Below are positions 21,005-31,498 of a DNA stretch of 64,000 bases, piece by piece. Numbering within the stretch: the first letter of the stretch is position 1; the number at the start of each line of letters is the position of its first letter. Made by a program: the position numbers and the translations under genes. This DNA is from an uncultured Williamsia sp. (GTDB lineage Bacteria; Actinomycetota; Actinomycetes; Mycobacteriales; Mycobacteriaceae), in NCBI RefSeq assembly GCF_947494875.1, contig NZ_CANLWM010000005.1, forward strand, positions 353,130 through 417,129, read 5' to 3'. Under the pieces are notes generated by a model. It searched no databases, was not told where the DNA came from, and saw only the letters and a list, made by a program, of their open reading frames with translations.

Positions 21005-22221
21005 GTGTTGCGTTGGACCACCGCCGGAGAATCGCACGGACCCGCCCTCATCGCCCTCCTCGAGGGGATGGTGGCCGATGTCGCCGTGACGTCGGACGAC
21101 GTCGCGTCGCAGCTCGCCCGACGCCGTCTGGGCTACGGGCGGGGCGCCCGGATGAAGTTCGAGGCCGACGCGGTCACGCTTCTCGGGGGTGTCCGCCACG
21201 GCCGGACGCAGGGTGGCCCGGTCGCCATCCAGATCGCCAACACCGAGTGGCCGAAGTGGGAGACCGTCATGTCGGCCGACCCGGTCGATCCCGCGGAGCT
21301 CGACGGCGTCGCCCGCAACGCCCCGCTCACGCGCCCCCGACCCGGCCACGCCGACTACGCGGGGATGCTCAAGTATGGCTTCGACGACGCCCGCCCGGTG
21401 CTCGAGCGCGCCAGCGCTCGCGAGACCGCGGCCCGCGTCGCCGCCGCCACCGTCGCCCGCGCCTTCCTGCGGCAGGTCGTCGGCGTCGAGATCCTGTCCC
21501 ACGTCGTGACGATCGGCGCCTCGGAGGCCGTCGACGCCCCGCCGCCGCGGCCGGAGGACCTCGAGCGGATCGACGCCAGCCCCGTGCGCGCAGCGACCCC
21601 CGAGGCCGAGGCGGCCATGATCGCCGAGATCGAGGCCGCCAAGAAGGACGGCGACACCCTCGGGGGCGTGGTCGAGGTCATCGCGACCGGTCTGCCGATC
21701 GGCCTCGGCTCGCACGTCAGCGGCGAGCAGCGGCTCGACGCGCGACTCGCCGCGGCGCTCATGGGCATCCAGGCGATGAAGGGTGTAGAGGTGGGCGACG
21801 GGTTCGCGACCGCACGCCGACGCGGCAGCCTCGCCCACGACGAGATGGTCCCCGGCGCCGACGGCGTGCTGCGCTCGACCAACCGTGCGGGTGGTCTCGA
21901 GGGCGGCATGACCAACGGCGAGGACCTCCGTGTCCGCGTCGCGATGAAGCCCATCTCCACCGTGCCGCGTGCCCTGTCGACCGTCGACATGGCCACCGGC
22001 GAGCAGGCGCAGGCGATCCACCAGCGATCCGACGTGTGCGCCGTGCCGGCCGCCGGTGTCGTCGCCGAGGCGATGGTCGCCCTCGTGCTCGCGCAGGCCG
22101 CGCTCGACAAGTTCGGTGGCGACTCGGCTCGCGAGACGGCGGACAACGTCGCGCGGTACAACGCCACGGTGGCCGACCGCATGGCGGTCCTCGCCGCCGA
22201 GTCCGCCGCGCACGCCGGCCG

Positions 22222-22225
<4 letters not shown>
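21005..22225 (+). CDS. aroC: Chorismate synthase
   Basis: Converts EPSP to chorismate using reduced FMN, the last common step to aromatic amino acids, folates and menaquinone. 406 residues. The start GTG ([18 protein letters not shown]) matches mycobacterial enzymes. Signature sections include [31 protein letters not shown], and the C-terminal [25 protein letters not shown]-like sequence GAGAAT (20993-20998) ends 6 nt before the start, a weak leaderless promoter candidate. It overlaps aroK by 4 nt and should be co-translated with it. Confidence 0.97.
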
Positions 22226-23924
<1,699 letters not shown>

Positions 23925-23935
23925 GCGCGCATGCG

Positions 23936-23962
23936 TCGGTGGCCGCCGGGGGCGGCCACCGA
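23936..23962. terminator. Bidirectional terminator between aroB and convergent membrane gene
   Basis: A perfect 12-bp stem, TCGGTGGCCGCC with GGCGGCCACCGA, encloses a GGG loop and fills the 40-nt gap between the two convergent stop codons. There is no T-run, but symmetry and position support termination in both directions. Confidence 0.75.
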
Positions 23963-23964
23963 GG

Positions 23965-24450
23965 TCAGGCGTTCTGCTTCTGCAGGCTGGGGCGGGTGTC
24001 CTCGGAGTCGTCACGCTGCTCGCGACGCCGCTGACGACGGACGAGGAAGCGTCCTACCGACGCTCCGACCATGGCCGGGATGAAGACCAGCAGTGCCGTG
24101 AACGAGCCGCCGGCGAAGAGCTCGATGAGGAAGCTGTTCTGGCCCATGCCCGCGAAGGCGTAGTTGGCCAGCGCCCACCCGACGACACCGGCGATGACAC
24201 CCGCGAGCAGACCGGCCTTGAGCCAGCGCATCGTGAGGTCCTCGTAGTCGTCCGGGTCGTCGTGCGCGCGTGCGTCGGCGATGCCGTCGATGCCCGCCCA
24301 GATGAGCGGGATGATGACGACGACCGCGACCGCGATCGTCTTCCACCAGTTCCCGTTCAGGGGGCTGTGCACGATGGCCATCCCCAACAGGACGCGGACG
24401 ACGATGTGGACGGCCGCCAGCGGCAGACCGCGGAGCAACCACGACACCAT
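23965..24450 (-). CDS. Four-helix membrane protein (B-4DMT transporter-like)
   Basis: 161 residues from the ATG at 24450 (MVSWLLRGLPLAAVHIVVR). Four hydrophobic segments are visible at about 5-25, 33-52, 74-95 and 106-128, ending in a basic tail RRQRRREQRDDSEDTRPS. It resembles the mycobacterial Rv2536 protein, annotated as B-4DMT family, a four-helix relative of drug/metabolite transporters. No substrate is known. It is the only - strand gene between 1.9 and 50.3 kb and sits at the same place, beside the aro genes and the Xaa-Pro peptidase, as in mycobacteria. It diverges from that peptidase. Confidence 0.82.
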   Translation of the reverse strand: MVSWLLRGLPLAAVHIVVRVLLGMAIVHSPLNGNWWKTIAVAVVVIIPLIWAGIDGIADARAHDDPDDYEDLTMRWLKAGLLAGVIAGVVGWALANYAFAGMGQNSFLIELFAGGSFTALLVFIPAMVGASVGRFLVRRQRRREQRDDSEDTRPSLQKQNA

Positions 24451-24519
24451 GGCGCGAAGCGTAGCCCACGGCACGGCGGCGGTGTGCTGCACCACACACT
24501 CCCGGCGCGGCGACCCCGG

Positions 24520-24525
24520 TAGCGT
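24520..24525 (+). promoter_or_regulatory. TAGCGT -10, likely leaderless start of Xaa-Pro peptidase
   Basis: The hexamer ends 7 nt before the ATG at 24533 and no Shine-Dalgarno sequence is present, so transcription and translation probably begin at the same place. Confidence 0.45.
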
Positions 24526-24532
24526 GGCGACG

Positions 24533-25642
24533 ATGACCGAACGGAGCGTGACCGACCCGACGGACACCCATCGTCGCCGCCGCGACCGCCTCCGGGCGCG
24601 GCTCGCCGAGGTGGGGGCCGACCACATGCTCGTGTCGGACCTCGTCAACGTCCGATATCTGTCCGGGTTCACCGGGTCGAACGCGGCGCTGGTGGTGGGA
24701 TCCGACGCCGGCGACGACGCGATCGCCACCGACGGGCGCTACATCACCCAGGTGGCCGACCAGGCGCCCGACCTCGAGGCCGTCATCGACCGCGCGTGCG
24801 CCCCGGCGCTGCTCTCCCGCGTGTCGACGTCGCCCATAGCCGTCGAGGAGCACGCGCTCACGGTCACCGCGTGGCGGACCCTGACCGACCTCTCGGGGGA
24901 GCGCGGCACCCGGCTCGTCGCCTCGGGGCGACTGGTCGAGGATCTGCGGTCGGTGAAGGACGAGGACGAGATCGCGCTGCTGCGCGAGGCCTGCCTCATC
25001 GGCGACACCGCGCTCGCGGCCCTCGTCGAGGACGGGGTCCTCGTCCCGGGGCGAACCGAACGGGAGGTCGCGCGCGCCCTCGAGTTCGGCATGTACGCGG
25101 CGGGCGCCGACGACATCGCGTTCGAGACGATCGTCGCCACGGGCGCGAACTCGGCGATCCCGCATCACCGTCCCACCGACGCCGTGCTGTCCTCCGGTGA
25201 CCTCGTCAAGATCGACTTCGGTTCCGTTGTCGGCGGGTACCACTCCGACATGACGCGGACGTTCGTGCTCGAGCGGGCAGCAGACTGGCAGCACGAGATC
25301 TACGAGCTCGTCGCCACGGCCCAGCGGGCGGGACGCGAGGCGCTGGCCCCCGACGTCGAGGCCGCCGCCGTCGACGCCGCCGCCCGCTCCCTGATCGCCG
25401 ACGCCGGATACGGCGACAACTACGTGCACGGTCTCGGACACGGGGTCGGTCTCCAGATCCACGAAGCGCCGTCGATCGGTGCGACCGCCCCGGGTACACT
25501 GCCCTGCGGTGCTGCAGTGACCGTCGAGCCCGGTGTGTACCTACCCGGCCGGGGCGGGGTGCGTATCGAGGACACCCTGGTCGTCCGCGAGGGCGACGCA
25601 GAGCTGCTGACCACCACCGACAGGACATTTCGGATCGTCTGA
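24533..25642 (+). CDS. Xaa-Pro dipeptidase/aminopeptidase (M24B)
   Basis: 369 residues, an M24 pita-bread metallopeptidase that cleaves before proline in dipeptides or at N-termini. N-terminal creatinase-like domain ([20 protein letters not shown] type) spans 1-130; the catalytic domain has the five metal ligands in [19 protein letters not shown] (two Asp), [11 protein letters not shown] (His), VEPGVYLPG (Glu) and VRIEDTLVV (Glu). The ATG at 24533 gives a start like mycobacterial PepQ (Rv2535c). It lies 71 nt ahead of efp, and the pepQ-efp-nusB order is conserved. Whether it prefers dipeptides (PepQ) or longer substrates (PepP) cannot be told from sequence. Confidence 0.92.
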   Translation: MTERSVTDPTDTHRRRRDRLRARLAEVGADHMLVSDLVNVRYLSGFTGSNAALVVGSDAGDDAIATDGRYITQVADQAPDLEAVIDRACAPALLSRVSTSPIAVEEHALTVTAWRTLTDLSGERGTRLVASGRLVEDLRSVKDEDEIALLREACLIGDTALAALVEDGVLVPGRTEREVARALEFGMYAAGADDIAFETIVATGANSAIPHHRPTDAVLSSGDLVKIDFGSVVGGYHSDMTRTFVLERAADWQHEIYELVATAQRAGREALAPDVEAAAVDAAARSLIADAGYGDNYVHGLGHGVGLQIHEAPSIGATAPGTLPCGAAVTVEPGVYLPGRGGVRIEDTLVVREGDAELLTTTDRTFRIV

Positions 25643-25713
25643 CCCGAGCGCGCCCCGCGCCGCCGGACGGTCGTGTGCCCGCGCGACGGGCGAGAGGGAG
25701 CGAGGCGTCACCA

Positions 25714-26277
25714 GTGGCCACCACCGCGGATTTCAAGAACGGGCTCGTGCTGCGCATGGACAACCAGCTGTGGCAGATCCAGGAGTTCCAGCACGTCAAG
25801 CCGGGCAAGGGCCCCGCCTTCGTGCGCACCAAGATCAGGAACGTGCTCAGCGGGAAGATCGTGGACAAGACGTTCAACGCGGGTGTCAAGGTCGAGACCG
25901 CCACCGTCGACCGTCGTGACATGACGTACCTCTACAACGACGGCACCGACTTCGTGTTCATGGACTCCGAGAACTACGAGCAGGTCCCCGTCAGCCCGGA
26001 CACCCTCGGCGGTGGGGAGCGGTTCCTCCTCGAGGGGATGAAGGTCCAGGTGGCCATGCACGACGGCCAGCCGCTGTACGTCGAGCTGCCCGTCACCGTC
26101 GAGGTGCTCGTCGCCCAGACCGACCCGGGTGTCCAGGGCGACCGGTCCACCGGCGGCACCAAGCCGGCGACGCTCGAGACCGGCGCGGAGATCCAGGTCC
26201 CGCTGTTCATCAACACCGGCGACAAGCTCAAGGTCGACTCGCGCGACGGCAACTACCTCGGTCGTGTCAACTCGTGA
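25714..26277 (+). CDS. efp: Elongation factor P
   Basis: Relieves ribosome stalling at consecutive prolines. 187 residues with three beta-barrel domains. The GTG start at 25714 ([13 protein letters not shown]) equals that of mycobacterial EF-P. The tip loop is KPGKGPA with Lys32 at the position modified in some bacteria; the flanking Pro-Gly type is the form that works without EpmA/rhamnosyl modification in related Actinobacteria (inference). C-terminal signature [22 protein letters not shown] is complete. A small hairpin (GCCCG-CGCGA-CGGGC, 25677-25691) lies in the leader. Confidence 0.97.
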   Translation: MATTADFKNGLVLRMDNQLWQIQEFQHVKPGKGPAFVRTKIRNVLSGKIVDKTFNAGVKVETATVDRRDMTYLYNDGTDFVFMDSENYEQVPVSPDTLGGGERFLLEGMKVQVAMHDGQPLYVELPVTVEVLVAQTDPGVQGDRSTGGTKPATLETGAEIQVPLFINTGDKLKVDSRDGNYLGRVNS

Positions 26278-26299
26278 CGGCCTGCCTCCTCCGGCGCCC

Positions 26300-26779
26300 G
26301 TGAAGAAGCCCGGAACCCGCCACAAGGCGCGTAAGCGCGCCGTCGACCTGCTGTTCGAGGCCGAGGCGAAGAACGTCTCCCCGGTCGACCTCGTCGCCGA
26401 GCGCCGCGAACTGGTGCGCTCCGACGAGAGCATCGGTGTCGTCGCGGAGTACACCGAGCGCATCGTCGCCGGTGTCGCCGCGGACGGCCCCCAGCTCGAT
26501 GCCGTGCTGACGTCGCACCTGAAGGAGTGGACGCTGCCGCGGCTGCCCGCCGTCGACCGCGCGATCCTGCGCCTCGCCGCATGGGAGCTGTTCAACACCC
26601 CCGACGTGCCGCCGGTGGTCGTCGTCGACGAGGCGGTCGAACTGGCCAAGGAGCTCTCCACCGACGACTCGCCCGCGTTCGTCAACGGCGTGCTCGGCCG
26701 CATGGTCCACCTGGCCCCACAGGTGCGCGCCGCCGCCGCGGCGCAGCTGCAGGGCGAGACGCGCGACACAACCGGCTGA
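26300..26779 (+). CDS. nusB: Transcription antitermination protein NusB
   Basis: 159 residues, all-helical NusB fold. It begins [21 protein letters not shown], the RNA-binding Arg-rich start of NusB, and continues through [16 protein letters not shown] and [27 protein letters not shown]. NusB with NusE (S10) binds boxA of rRNA leaders. The start is uncertain: the GTG at 26300 matches homologue starts but has no Shine-Dalgarno sequence; a GTG at 26264, inside efp, would add 12 residues. The pyr operon leader begins right after its stop. Confidence 0.94.
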   Translation: MKKPGTRHKARKRAVDLLFEAEAKNVSPVDLVAERRELVRSDESIGVVAEYTERIVAGVAADGPQLDAVLTSHLKEWTLPRLPAVDRAILRLAAWELFNTPDVPPVVVVDEAVELAKELSTDDSPAFVNGVLGRMVHLAPQVRAAAAAQLQGETRDTTG

Positions 26780-26809
26780 TCGCCGCTCGGCGGGTCGGCG
26801 TGGCGCTGC

Positions 26810-26815
26810 TACTCT
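26810..26815 (+). promoter_or_regulatory. TACTCT -10 of the pyrimidine operon
   Basis: TACTCT in the nusB-pyrR gap would start transcription around 26822, immediately before the 18-bp palindrome, giving a leader of about 73 nt. No clear -35. Confidence 0.45.
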
Positions 26816-26822
26816 CACACCC

Positions 26823-26840
26823 GCCGGATGCACATCCGGC
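26823..26840. repeat. Palindrome at the 5' end of the pyr leader
   Basis: GCCGGATG-CA-CATCCGGC is an 8+8 perfect inverted repeat with a 2-nt centre, placed at the predicted transcript start. It could be an RNA 5' hairpin or a DNA operator. Confidence 0.6.
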
Positions 26841-26849
26841 CCAGACATC

Positions 26850-26893
26850 CTTTAACGATCCGTCCCGTGAGGCGGAGAAGGAGGTCTCCCTTC
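26850..26893 (+). promoter_or_regulatory. PyrR-binding leader with Shine-Dalgarno-sequestering hairpin
   Basis: The leader contains CCGTCCCGTGAGGCGG (26860-26875), a hairpin (CCGTC / GGCGG with loop CCGTGA) carrying the TCCnGnGAGG core of PyrR-binding RNA. Next to it GAAGG (26877-26881) pairs with CCTTC (26889-26893), enclosing the ribosome site AAGGAGG (26878-26884) of pyrR. PyrR with UMP bound to the first hairpin would block the ribosome; work in Mycobacterium smegmatis showed translational repression by PyrR at such a site. There is no T-run, so attenuation by termination is unlikely. Confidence 0.8.
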
Positions 26894-26894
26894 G

Positions 26895-27494
26895 GTGAGC
26901 CCGTCGCATCCCGCGTCACCCGGACAGTCCCGCGTCCTGTTGGACGCCTCCGACGTCACCCGCACCATCGCGCGCATGGCGCACCAGATCATCGAGAAGA
27001 CCGCCGTCGACTCCGACGACGCACCCAGGGTGCAGATCATCGGGATCCCCAGCCGTGGACCCATCCTCGCGCAACGCCTCGCCGACAAGATCGCCGAGTT
27101 CTCCGGGGTGCGACCCGGAGTCGGCTTCCTCGACATCACGCTCTACCGCGACGACCTGCGCGGCAAGCCCCACCGCCCGCTCGAGCGGACCTCGGTCCCC
27201 GCGGGCGGCATCGACGGCGCGCTCGTCGTCCTCGTCGACGACGTCCTGTACTCCGGGCGGACGGTCCGCGCCGCCCTCGACGCACTGCGCGACCTGGGCC
27301 GGCCCGCCGTGGTGCAGCTCGCGGTCCTCGTCGACCGCGGTCACCGGGAGCTCCCGATCCGCGCGGACTACGTCGGCAAGAACATCCCAACAGCCCGCTC
27401 GGAGGACGTCGGTGTGCGCCTCGTCGAACAGGACGGGCTCGACGAGGTCGTCATCACCGACGGTCCCCGGGCCGTGGGCGGGGGTGGTCGCTGA
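26895..27494 (+). CDS. pyrR: Bifunctional pyr operon regulator / uracil phosphoribosyltransferase
   Basis: 199 residues, PRTase fold. The PRPP loop is [13 protein letters not shown] at 111-123; RNA-binding basic residues lie in [13 protein letters not shown]. It senses UMP/UTP against PRPP and binds the pyr leader RNA; most homologues also keep some uracil phosphoribosyltransferase activity. The GTG start follows AAGGAGG by 10 nt, and that site is inside the leader hairpin, which implies autoregulation. It overlaps pyrB by 1 nt (TGATG). Confidence 0.96.
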   Translation: MSPSHPASPGQSRVLLDASDVTRTIARMAHQIIEKTAVDSDDAPRVQIIGIPSRGPILAQRLADKIAEFSGVRPGVGFLDITLYRDDLRGKPHRPLERTSVPAGGIDGALVVLVDDVLYSGRTVRAALDALRDLGRPAVVQLAVLVDRGHRELPIRADYVGKNIPTARSEDVGVRLVEQDGLDEVVITDGPRAVGGGGR

Positions 27495-28435
27495 TGCGTC
27501 ACCTCCTCGGCGTCGACGATCTCGACGCAACCACCGCCACCGAGATCCTCGACGACGCCGAGAGTTTCGAGCAGGCACTGCTCGGGCGCGAGGTCCGCAA
27601 GCTCCCGACGCTGCGGGGCCGGACCGTGATGACCGTCTTCTACGAGAACTCCACCCGCACCCGGGTGTCGTTCGAGGTCGCCGGCAAGTGGATGAGCGCC
27701 GACGTCATCAACGTCAGCGCCTCGAGCTCCTCGGCCGGCAAGGGGGAGTCGTTGCGCGACACCGCGAAGACCCTGCACGCCGCCGGCGCCGACGCGCTGA
27801 TCGTGCGCCATCCCGCCTCGGGCGCGGCCCACCAGATCGCACGGTGGACGTCCGAGGACGGGCCGGGCCCCTCGGTCATCAACGCCGGCGACGGCACCCA
27901 CGAACACCCGACCCAGGCACTGCTCGACGCCCTCACCCTGCGGCAGCGACTCGGGTCGCTGGAGGGGAAGCGGATCGGCATCGTCGGGGACGTTCTGCAC
28001 TCGCGGGTTGCCCGGTCGAACGCACACCTGCTCGCGACGCTGGGCGCGACCGTCGTCCTCGTCGCACCGCCCACCCTGCTGCCCGTCGGCGTCGAGCAGT
28101 GGCCGGTCCTCGTCGAGCACCACCTCGACGCGGCGTTGCCCTCCCTCGACGCGGTGATGATGCTGCGCGTGCAGGCCGAACGCATGAACGGCGGGTTCTT
28201 CCCGTCGACGCGGGAGTACTCGATCCGCTACGGCCTGAACGACCGCCGGCTCGCGCTGCTCCCCGACGAGGCGGTCGTACTGCACCCCGGTCCGATGCTG
28301 CGGGGCATGGAGATCGGCTTCTCCGTGGCCGACTCCCCGCGGGCGACCGTGCTGCAGCAGGTGACCAACGGAGTCCACGTCCGGATGGCGGTCCTGTTCC
28401 GACTGCTCGTCGGGACCGACGGAGAGGTGGGATGA
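27494..28435 (+). CDS. pyrB: Aspartate carbamoyltransferase catalytic subunit
   Basis: Forms N-carbamoyl-L-aspartate from carbamoyl phosphate and aspartate. 313 residues with the carbamoyl-phosphate loop STRTR at 53-57, the Ser/Lys loop [26 protein letters not shown], and the aspartate-binding [12 protein letters not shown] near the C-terminus. There is no pyrI regulatory chain nearby, as usual in Actinobacteria, where the enzyme may associate with dihydroorotase. Overlaps: pyrR 1 nt, pyrC 4 nt. Confidence 0.97.
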   Translation: MRHLLGVDDLDATTATEILDDAESFEQALLGREVRKLPTLRGRTVMTVFYENSTRTRVSFEVAGKWMSADVINVSASSSSAGKGESLRDTAKTLHAAGADALIVRHPASGAAHQIARWTSEDGPGPSVINAGDGTHEHPTQALLDALTLRQRLGSLEGKRIGIVGDVLHSRVARSNAHLLATLGATVVLVAPPTLLPVGVEQWPVLVEHHLDAALPSLDAVMMLRVQAERMNGGFFPSTREYSIRYGLNDRRLALLPDEAVVLHPGPMLRGMEIGFSVADSPRATVLQQVTNGVHVRMAVLFRLLVGTDGEVG

Positions 28436-29757
28436 GCGTGACCGGCTCCACAGGCGACGTGCTGCTCACCGACGTCCGCCCCTACGGCGAGGGCAACGCC
28501 CTCGACGTGCTCGTGCGCGACGGGGTCATCGTCGAGATGGGCCCCGACCTGTCGGCGCAGGCCGACGAGACCGTCGACGGCCGGGGCGGGGTGCTGCTGC
28601 CGGGCTTCGTCGACCTGCACACGCATCTGCGCGAACCCGGCCGCGAGGACACCGAGACCATCGAGACCGGTTCGCGCGCCGCCGCTCTGGGCGGGTACAC
28701 GGCCGTGTTCGCGATGGCCAACACCGATCCCGTCGCCGACACCGCGGTCCTCACCGACCACGTCTGGGCACGCGGACGGCAGGTCGGACTGGTCGACGTC
28801 CACCCGGTCGGGGCGGTCACCGTCGGGCTCGGCGGCACGCAGCTCGCCGAACTCGGGGCCATGGCCGACGGCGTCGCCGGGGTGCGGATGTTCTCCGACG
28901 ACGGCAAGTGCGTCCACGACCCGCTGCTCATGCGGCGGGCGCTGGAGTACGCGCGCGGACTCGACGTGCTCATCGCCCAGCACGCCGAGGAGCCGCGCCT
29001 CACCGTCGGCGCCGTGGCGCACGAGGGTGCGGCCGCCGCGCGGCTCGGCCTGGCGGGGTGGCCACGGTCCGCGGAGGAGTCCATCGTCGCCCGCGACGCG
29101 ATCCTCGCCCGCGACGCCGGTGCGCGCGTGCACATCTGCCACGCCTCCACCGCGGGCACCGTCGAGCTGCTGCGCTGGGCCAAGGCGCAGGGCATCGCGA
29201 TCACCGCCGAGGTGACGCCGCATCACCTGCTGCTCGACGACTCGCGCCTGGCGACCTACGACCCGGTGAACAAGGTCAACCCGCCGCTGCGGGAGTCGTC
29301 GGATTGCGCGGCGCTGCGCGCGGCGCTGGCGGAGGGCGTGATCGACTGCGTCGCCACCGATCACGCGCCGCACGCCGACCAGGACAAGTGCTGTGAGTTC
29401 GCGGTCGCCCGTCCCGGGATGCTCGGCCTGCAGACGGCGCTGTCGGTCGTCGTGGCGACGATGGTCGCTCCCGAGGACGGCACCGGAGCGCTCGACTGGC
29501 GCGGCGTCGCCCGGGTCATGAGCGAACGCCCCGCCGCGATCGTCGGACTGCCGGACCAGGGCCGTCCGGTCGAGGTCGGGGAGCCCGCGAACCTCACCCT
29601 CGTCGACCCGACGGCGTCGTGGACCGTCGACGCCGGCGCGCTCGCCAGCATCGGGCGCAACTCGCCGTTCGACGGGATGGAGCTGCCCGCCCGGGTGCGC
29701 GCGACCCTGCTGCGCGGCCGGGTGACCGCCCTCGACGGAACGGTGCGTGACCGGTGA
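28432..29757 (+). CDS. pyrC: Dihydroorotase (class I)
   Basis: Cyclises carbamoyl aspartate to dihydroorotate. 441 residues, amidohydrolase TIM barrel with zinc ligands His63/His65 ([10 protein letters not shown]), the class I aspartate region [13 protein letters not shown], His in IAQHAEE and ICHAST, and catalytic Asp in [13 protein letters not shown]. Length and motifs fit class I. The ATG overlaps pyrB (ATGA) and the stop overlaps the PH-like gene (GTGA). Confidence 0.96.
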   Translation: MSVTGSTGDVLLTDVRPYGEGNALDVLVRDGVIVEMGPDLSAQADETVDGRGGVLLPGFVDLHTHLREPGREDTETIETGSRAAALGGYTAVFAMANTDPVADTAVLTDHVWARGRQVGLVDVHPVGAVTVGLGGTQLAELGAMADGVAGVRMFSDDGKCVHDPLLMRRALEYARGLDVLIAQHAEEPRLTVGAVAHEGAAAARLGLAGWPRSAEESIVARDAILARDAGARVHICHASTAGTVELLRWAKAQGIAITAEVTPHHLLLDDSRLATYDPVNKVNPPLRESSDCAALRAALAEGVIDCVATDHAPHADQDKCCEFAVARPGMLGLQTALSVVVATMVAPEDGTGALDWRGVARVMSERPAAIVGLPDQGRPVEVGEPANLTLVDPTASWTVDAGALASIGRNSPFDGMELPARVRATLLRGRVTALDGTVRDR

Positions 29758-30320
29758 CCAGCATCCTGATCGTCCTCGTCGTCCTGCTCGCCTGGGTGGG
29801 TGTCGTCGGGCTGATGCTGCGGGGCTGGCGCAACCGCGGCCACCGCCAGACCCAGCTCATCGGCGCGTTCCCCGAGGTGCCGAACACGTTGCCCGCCTCG
29901 GAGGTCGGACCACACACGGGGCTCTACCTCGGCTCGACCATCGCCCCGAGCTGGCAGGACCGTGTCGCGGTCGGTGACTACGGTGACCGCGCGACCGCGG
30001 AGTTCTCCGCCTACCCCGACGGCGTCCTCATCGCACGCTCCGGTGCCAACCCCATCTGGATCCCGGCGACGTCGATCACCGCGATCCGCACCGAGCGGGG
30101 CATCGCCGGGAAGGTGATGACCGCCGACGGTGTCCTCGTCATCCGCTGGACCCTGCCGTCGGGCACCGAGATCGACTCCGGCGTCCGCGCCGACGACAAG
30201 GCCGTCTACGCCGAGTGGGTCGCGCGCGACCCCCGCCGACGACCACCTCCCGCCCCGACCGACTCTCAGCCCGACACCACACCCACCGACCCGACCCCAC
30301 CGGAGGACGACCGCCCATGA
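29754..30320 (+). CDS. Single-pass PH-like domain protein of the pyr operon
   Basis: 188 residues. One N-terminal membrane helix (about 3-22, [20 protein letters not shown]) followed by a cytoplasmic basic stretch and a small beta-rich domain with [20 protein letters not shown] and [19 protein letters not shown], resembling the bacterial PH-like protein conserved between pyrC and carA in mycobacteria (Rv1382). The C-terminal 25 residues are Pro/Thr/Asp-rich. Function unknown. The conserved place between two pathway genes with 4-nt overlaps on both sides suggests it works at the membrane with pyrimidine synthesis, but this is inference. Confidence 0.8.
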   Translation: MTSILIVLVVLLAWVGVVGLMLRGWRNRGHRQTQLIGAFPEVPNTLPASEVGPHTGLYLGSTIAPSWQDRVAVGDYGDRATAEFSAYPDGVLIARSGANPIWIPATSITAIRTERGIAGKVMTADGVLVIRWTLPSGTEIDSGVRADDKAVYAEWVARDPRRRPPPAPTDSQPDTTPTDPTPPEDDRP

Positions 30321-31498
30321 CCGCCGCCGTACTGGTACTCGAGAACGGGCAGGTCTTCACCGGCTCCGCGTTCGGCGCGACCGGCCAGACCCTCGGCGAG
30401 GCCGTGTTCTGCACCGCGATGACCGGTTACCAGGAGACCCTCACCGACCCCAGCTACCACCGCCAGATCGTGGTCGCGACCGCGCCGCAGATCGGCAACA
30501 CCGGCTGGAACGATGAAGACGGCGAGAGCCGCGAGGGTGCCACCGACGGGACGAGCACCGGCGGCCACATCTGGGTCGCCGGGTACGCAGTGCGCAATCC
30601 CGCTCGGCGCGTGTCGAACTGGCGCGCGAACCGCAGCCTCGACGACGAGCTCGAGCGCCAGGGGATCGTCGGCATCGCCGGCATCGACACCCGCGCGGTG
30701 ACCCGCGTCCTGCGCGACCACGGGTCGATGCGGGCCGGGATCTTCTCCGGCGACGCCCTGACACAGGGACCGTCGGGCACCGACACCGACGCCCTGCTCG
30801 ACCGCATCCGGGCACAGCCGTCCATGGCCGGGGCCGACCTCGCCGGTGAGGTGAGCGCCGACGGCGACTACGTCGTCGAGCCGGCCGGGGGGCATCGGCA
30901 CACCGTCGTCGCCGTCGATCTCGGCATCAAGACCAACACCCCACGGATGTTCGCGCAGCGGGGGATCCGCGTGCACGTGGTGCCCGCCGGCACCGACGTC
31001 GGCGCGATCGACGACATCGCCCCCGACGGGGTGTTCCTGTCCAACGGTCCGGGCGACCCCGCCACCGCCGACGGTCCCGTCGCGCTGGCACAGGGCGTTC
31101 TCGAGCGGGGGATCCCGCTGTTCGGCATCTGCTTCGGCAACCAGATCCTCGGCCGCGCACTGGGTCTGGGCACGTACAAGATGCGCTTCGGGCACCGGGG
31201 CATCAACATCCCGGTGATCGACCACACCACCGGGCTCGTCTCGATCACCGCGCAGAACCACGGGTTCGCCCTCGAGGGCGAGGCGGGCGCGGAGTTCGAC
31301 ACGCCGTACGGCCGCGCGCGTGTCAGCCACACCTGCGCCAACGACGGCACCGTCGAGGGTGTGGAGCTGATCGACGGCGGCGCCTTCTCCGTGCAGTACC
31401 ACCCGGAGGCCGCGGCGGGACCCCACGACGCCGCATACCTCTTCGACCGTTTCCTCGCTCAGCTGGACGCGCGCGCCGCGCAGAAAGGCCGGGGCTGA
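30317..31498 (+). CDS. carA: Carbamoyl-phosphate synthase small (glutaminase) subunit
   Basis: Hydrolyses glutamine and passes ammonia to CarB, feeding both pyrimidines and arginine. 393 residues. The class I amidotransferase triad is visible: Cys272 ([11 protein letters not shown]), His362 and Glu364 (YHPEAAAG). The N-terminal CPSase_sm domain begins [19 protein letters not shown]. An insertion of about 10 residues (after [25 protein letters not shown]) goes beyond the usual sequence. The ATG has GGAGGA 9 nt upstream and overlaps the PH-like stop; the stop overlaps carB by 1 nt. Confidence 0.97.
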   Translation: MTAAVLVLENGQVFTGSAFGATGQTLGEAVFCTAMTGYQETLTDPSYHRQIVVATAPQIGNTGWNDEDGESREGATDGTSTGGHIWVAGYAVRNPARRVSNWRANRSLDDELERQGIVGIAGIDTRAVTRVLRDHGSMRAGIFSGDALTQGPSGTDTDALLDRIRAQPSMAGADLAGEVSADGDYVVEPAGGHRHTVVAVDLGIKTNTPRMFAQRGIRVHVVPAGTDVGAIDDIAPDGVFLSNGPGDPATADGPVALAQGVLERGIPLFGICFGNQILGRALGLGTYKMRFGHRGINIPVIDHTTGLVSITAQNHGFALEGEAGAEFDTPYGRARVSHTCANDGTVEGVELIDGGAFSVQYHPEAAAGPHDAAYLFDRFLAQLDARAAQKGRG

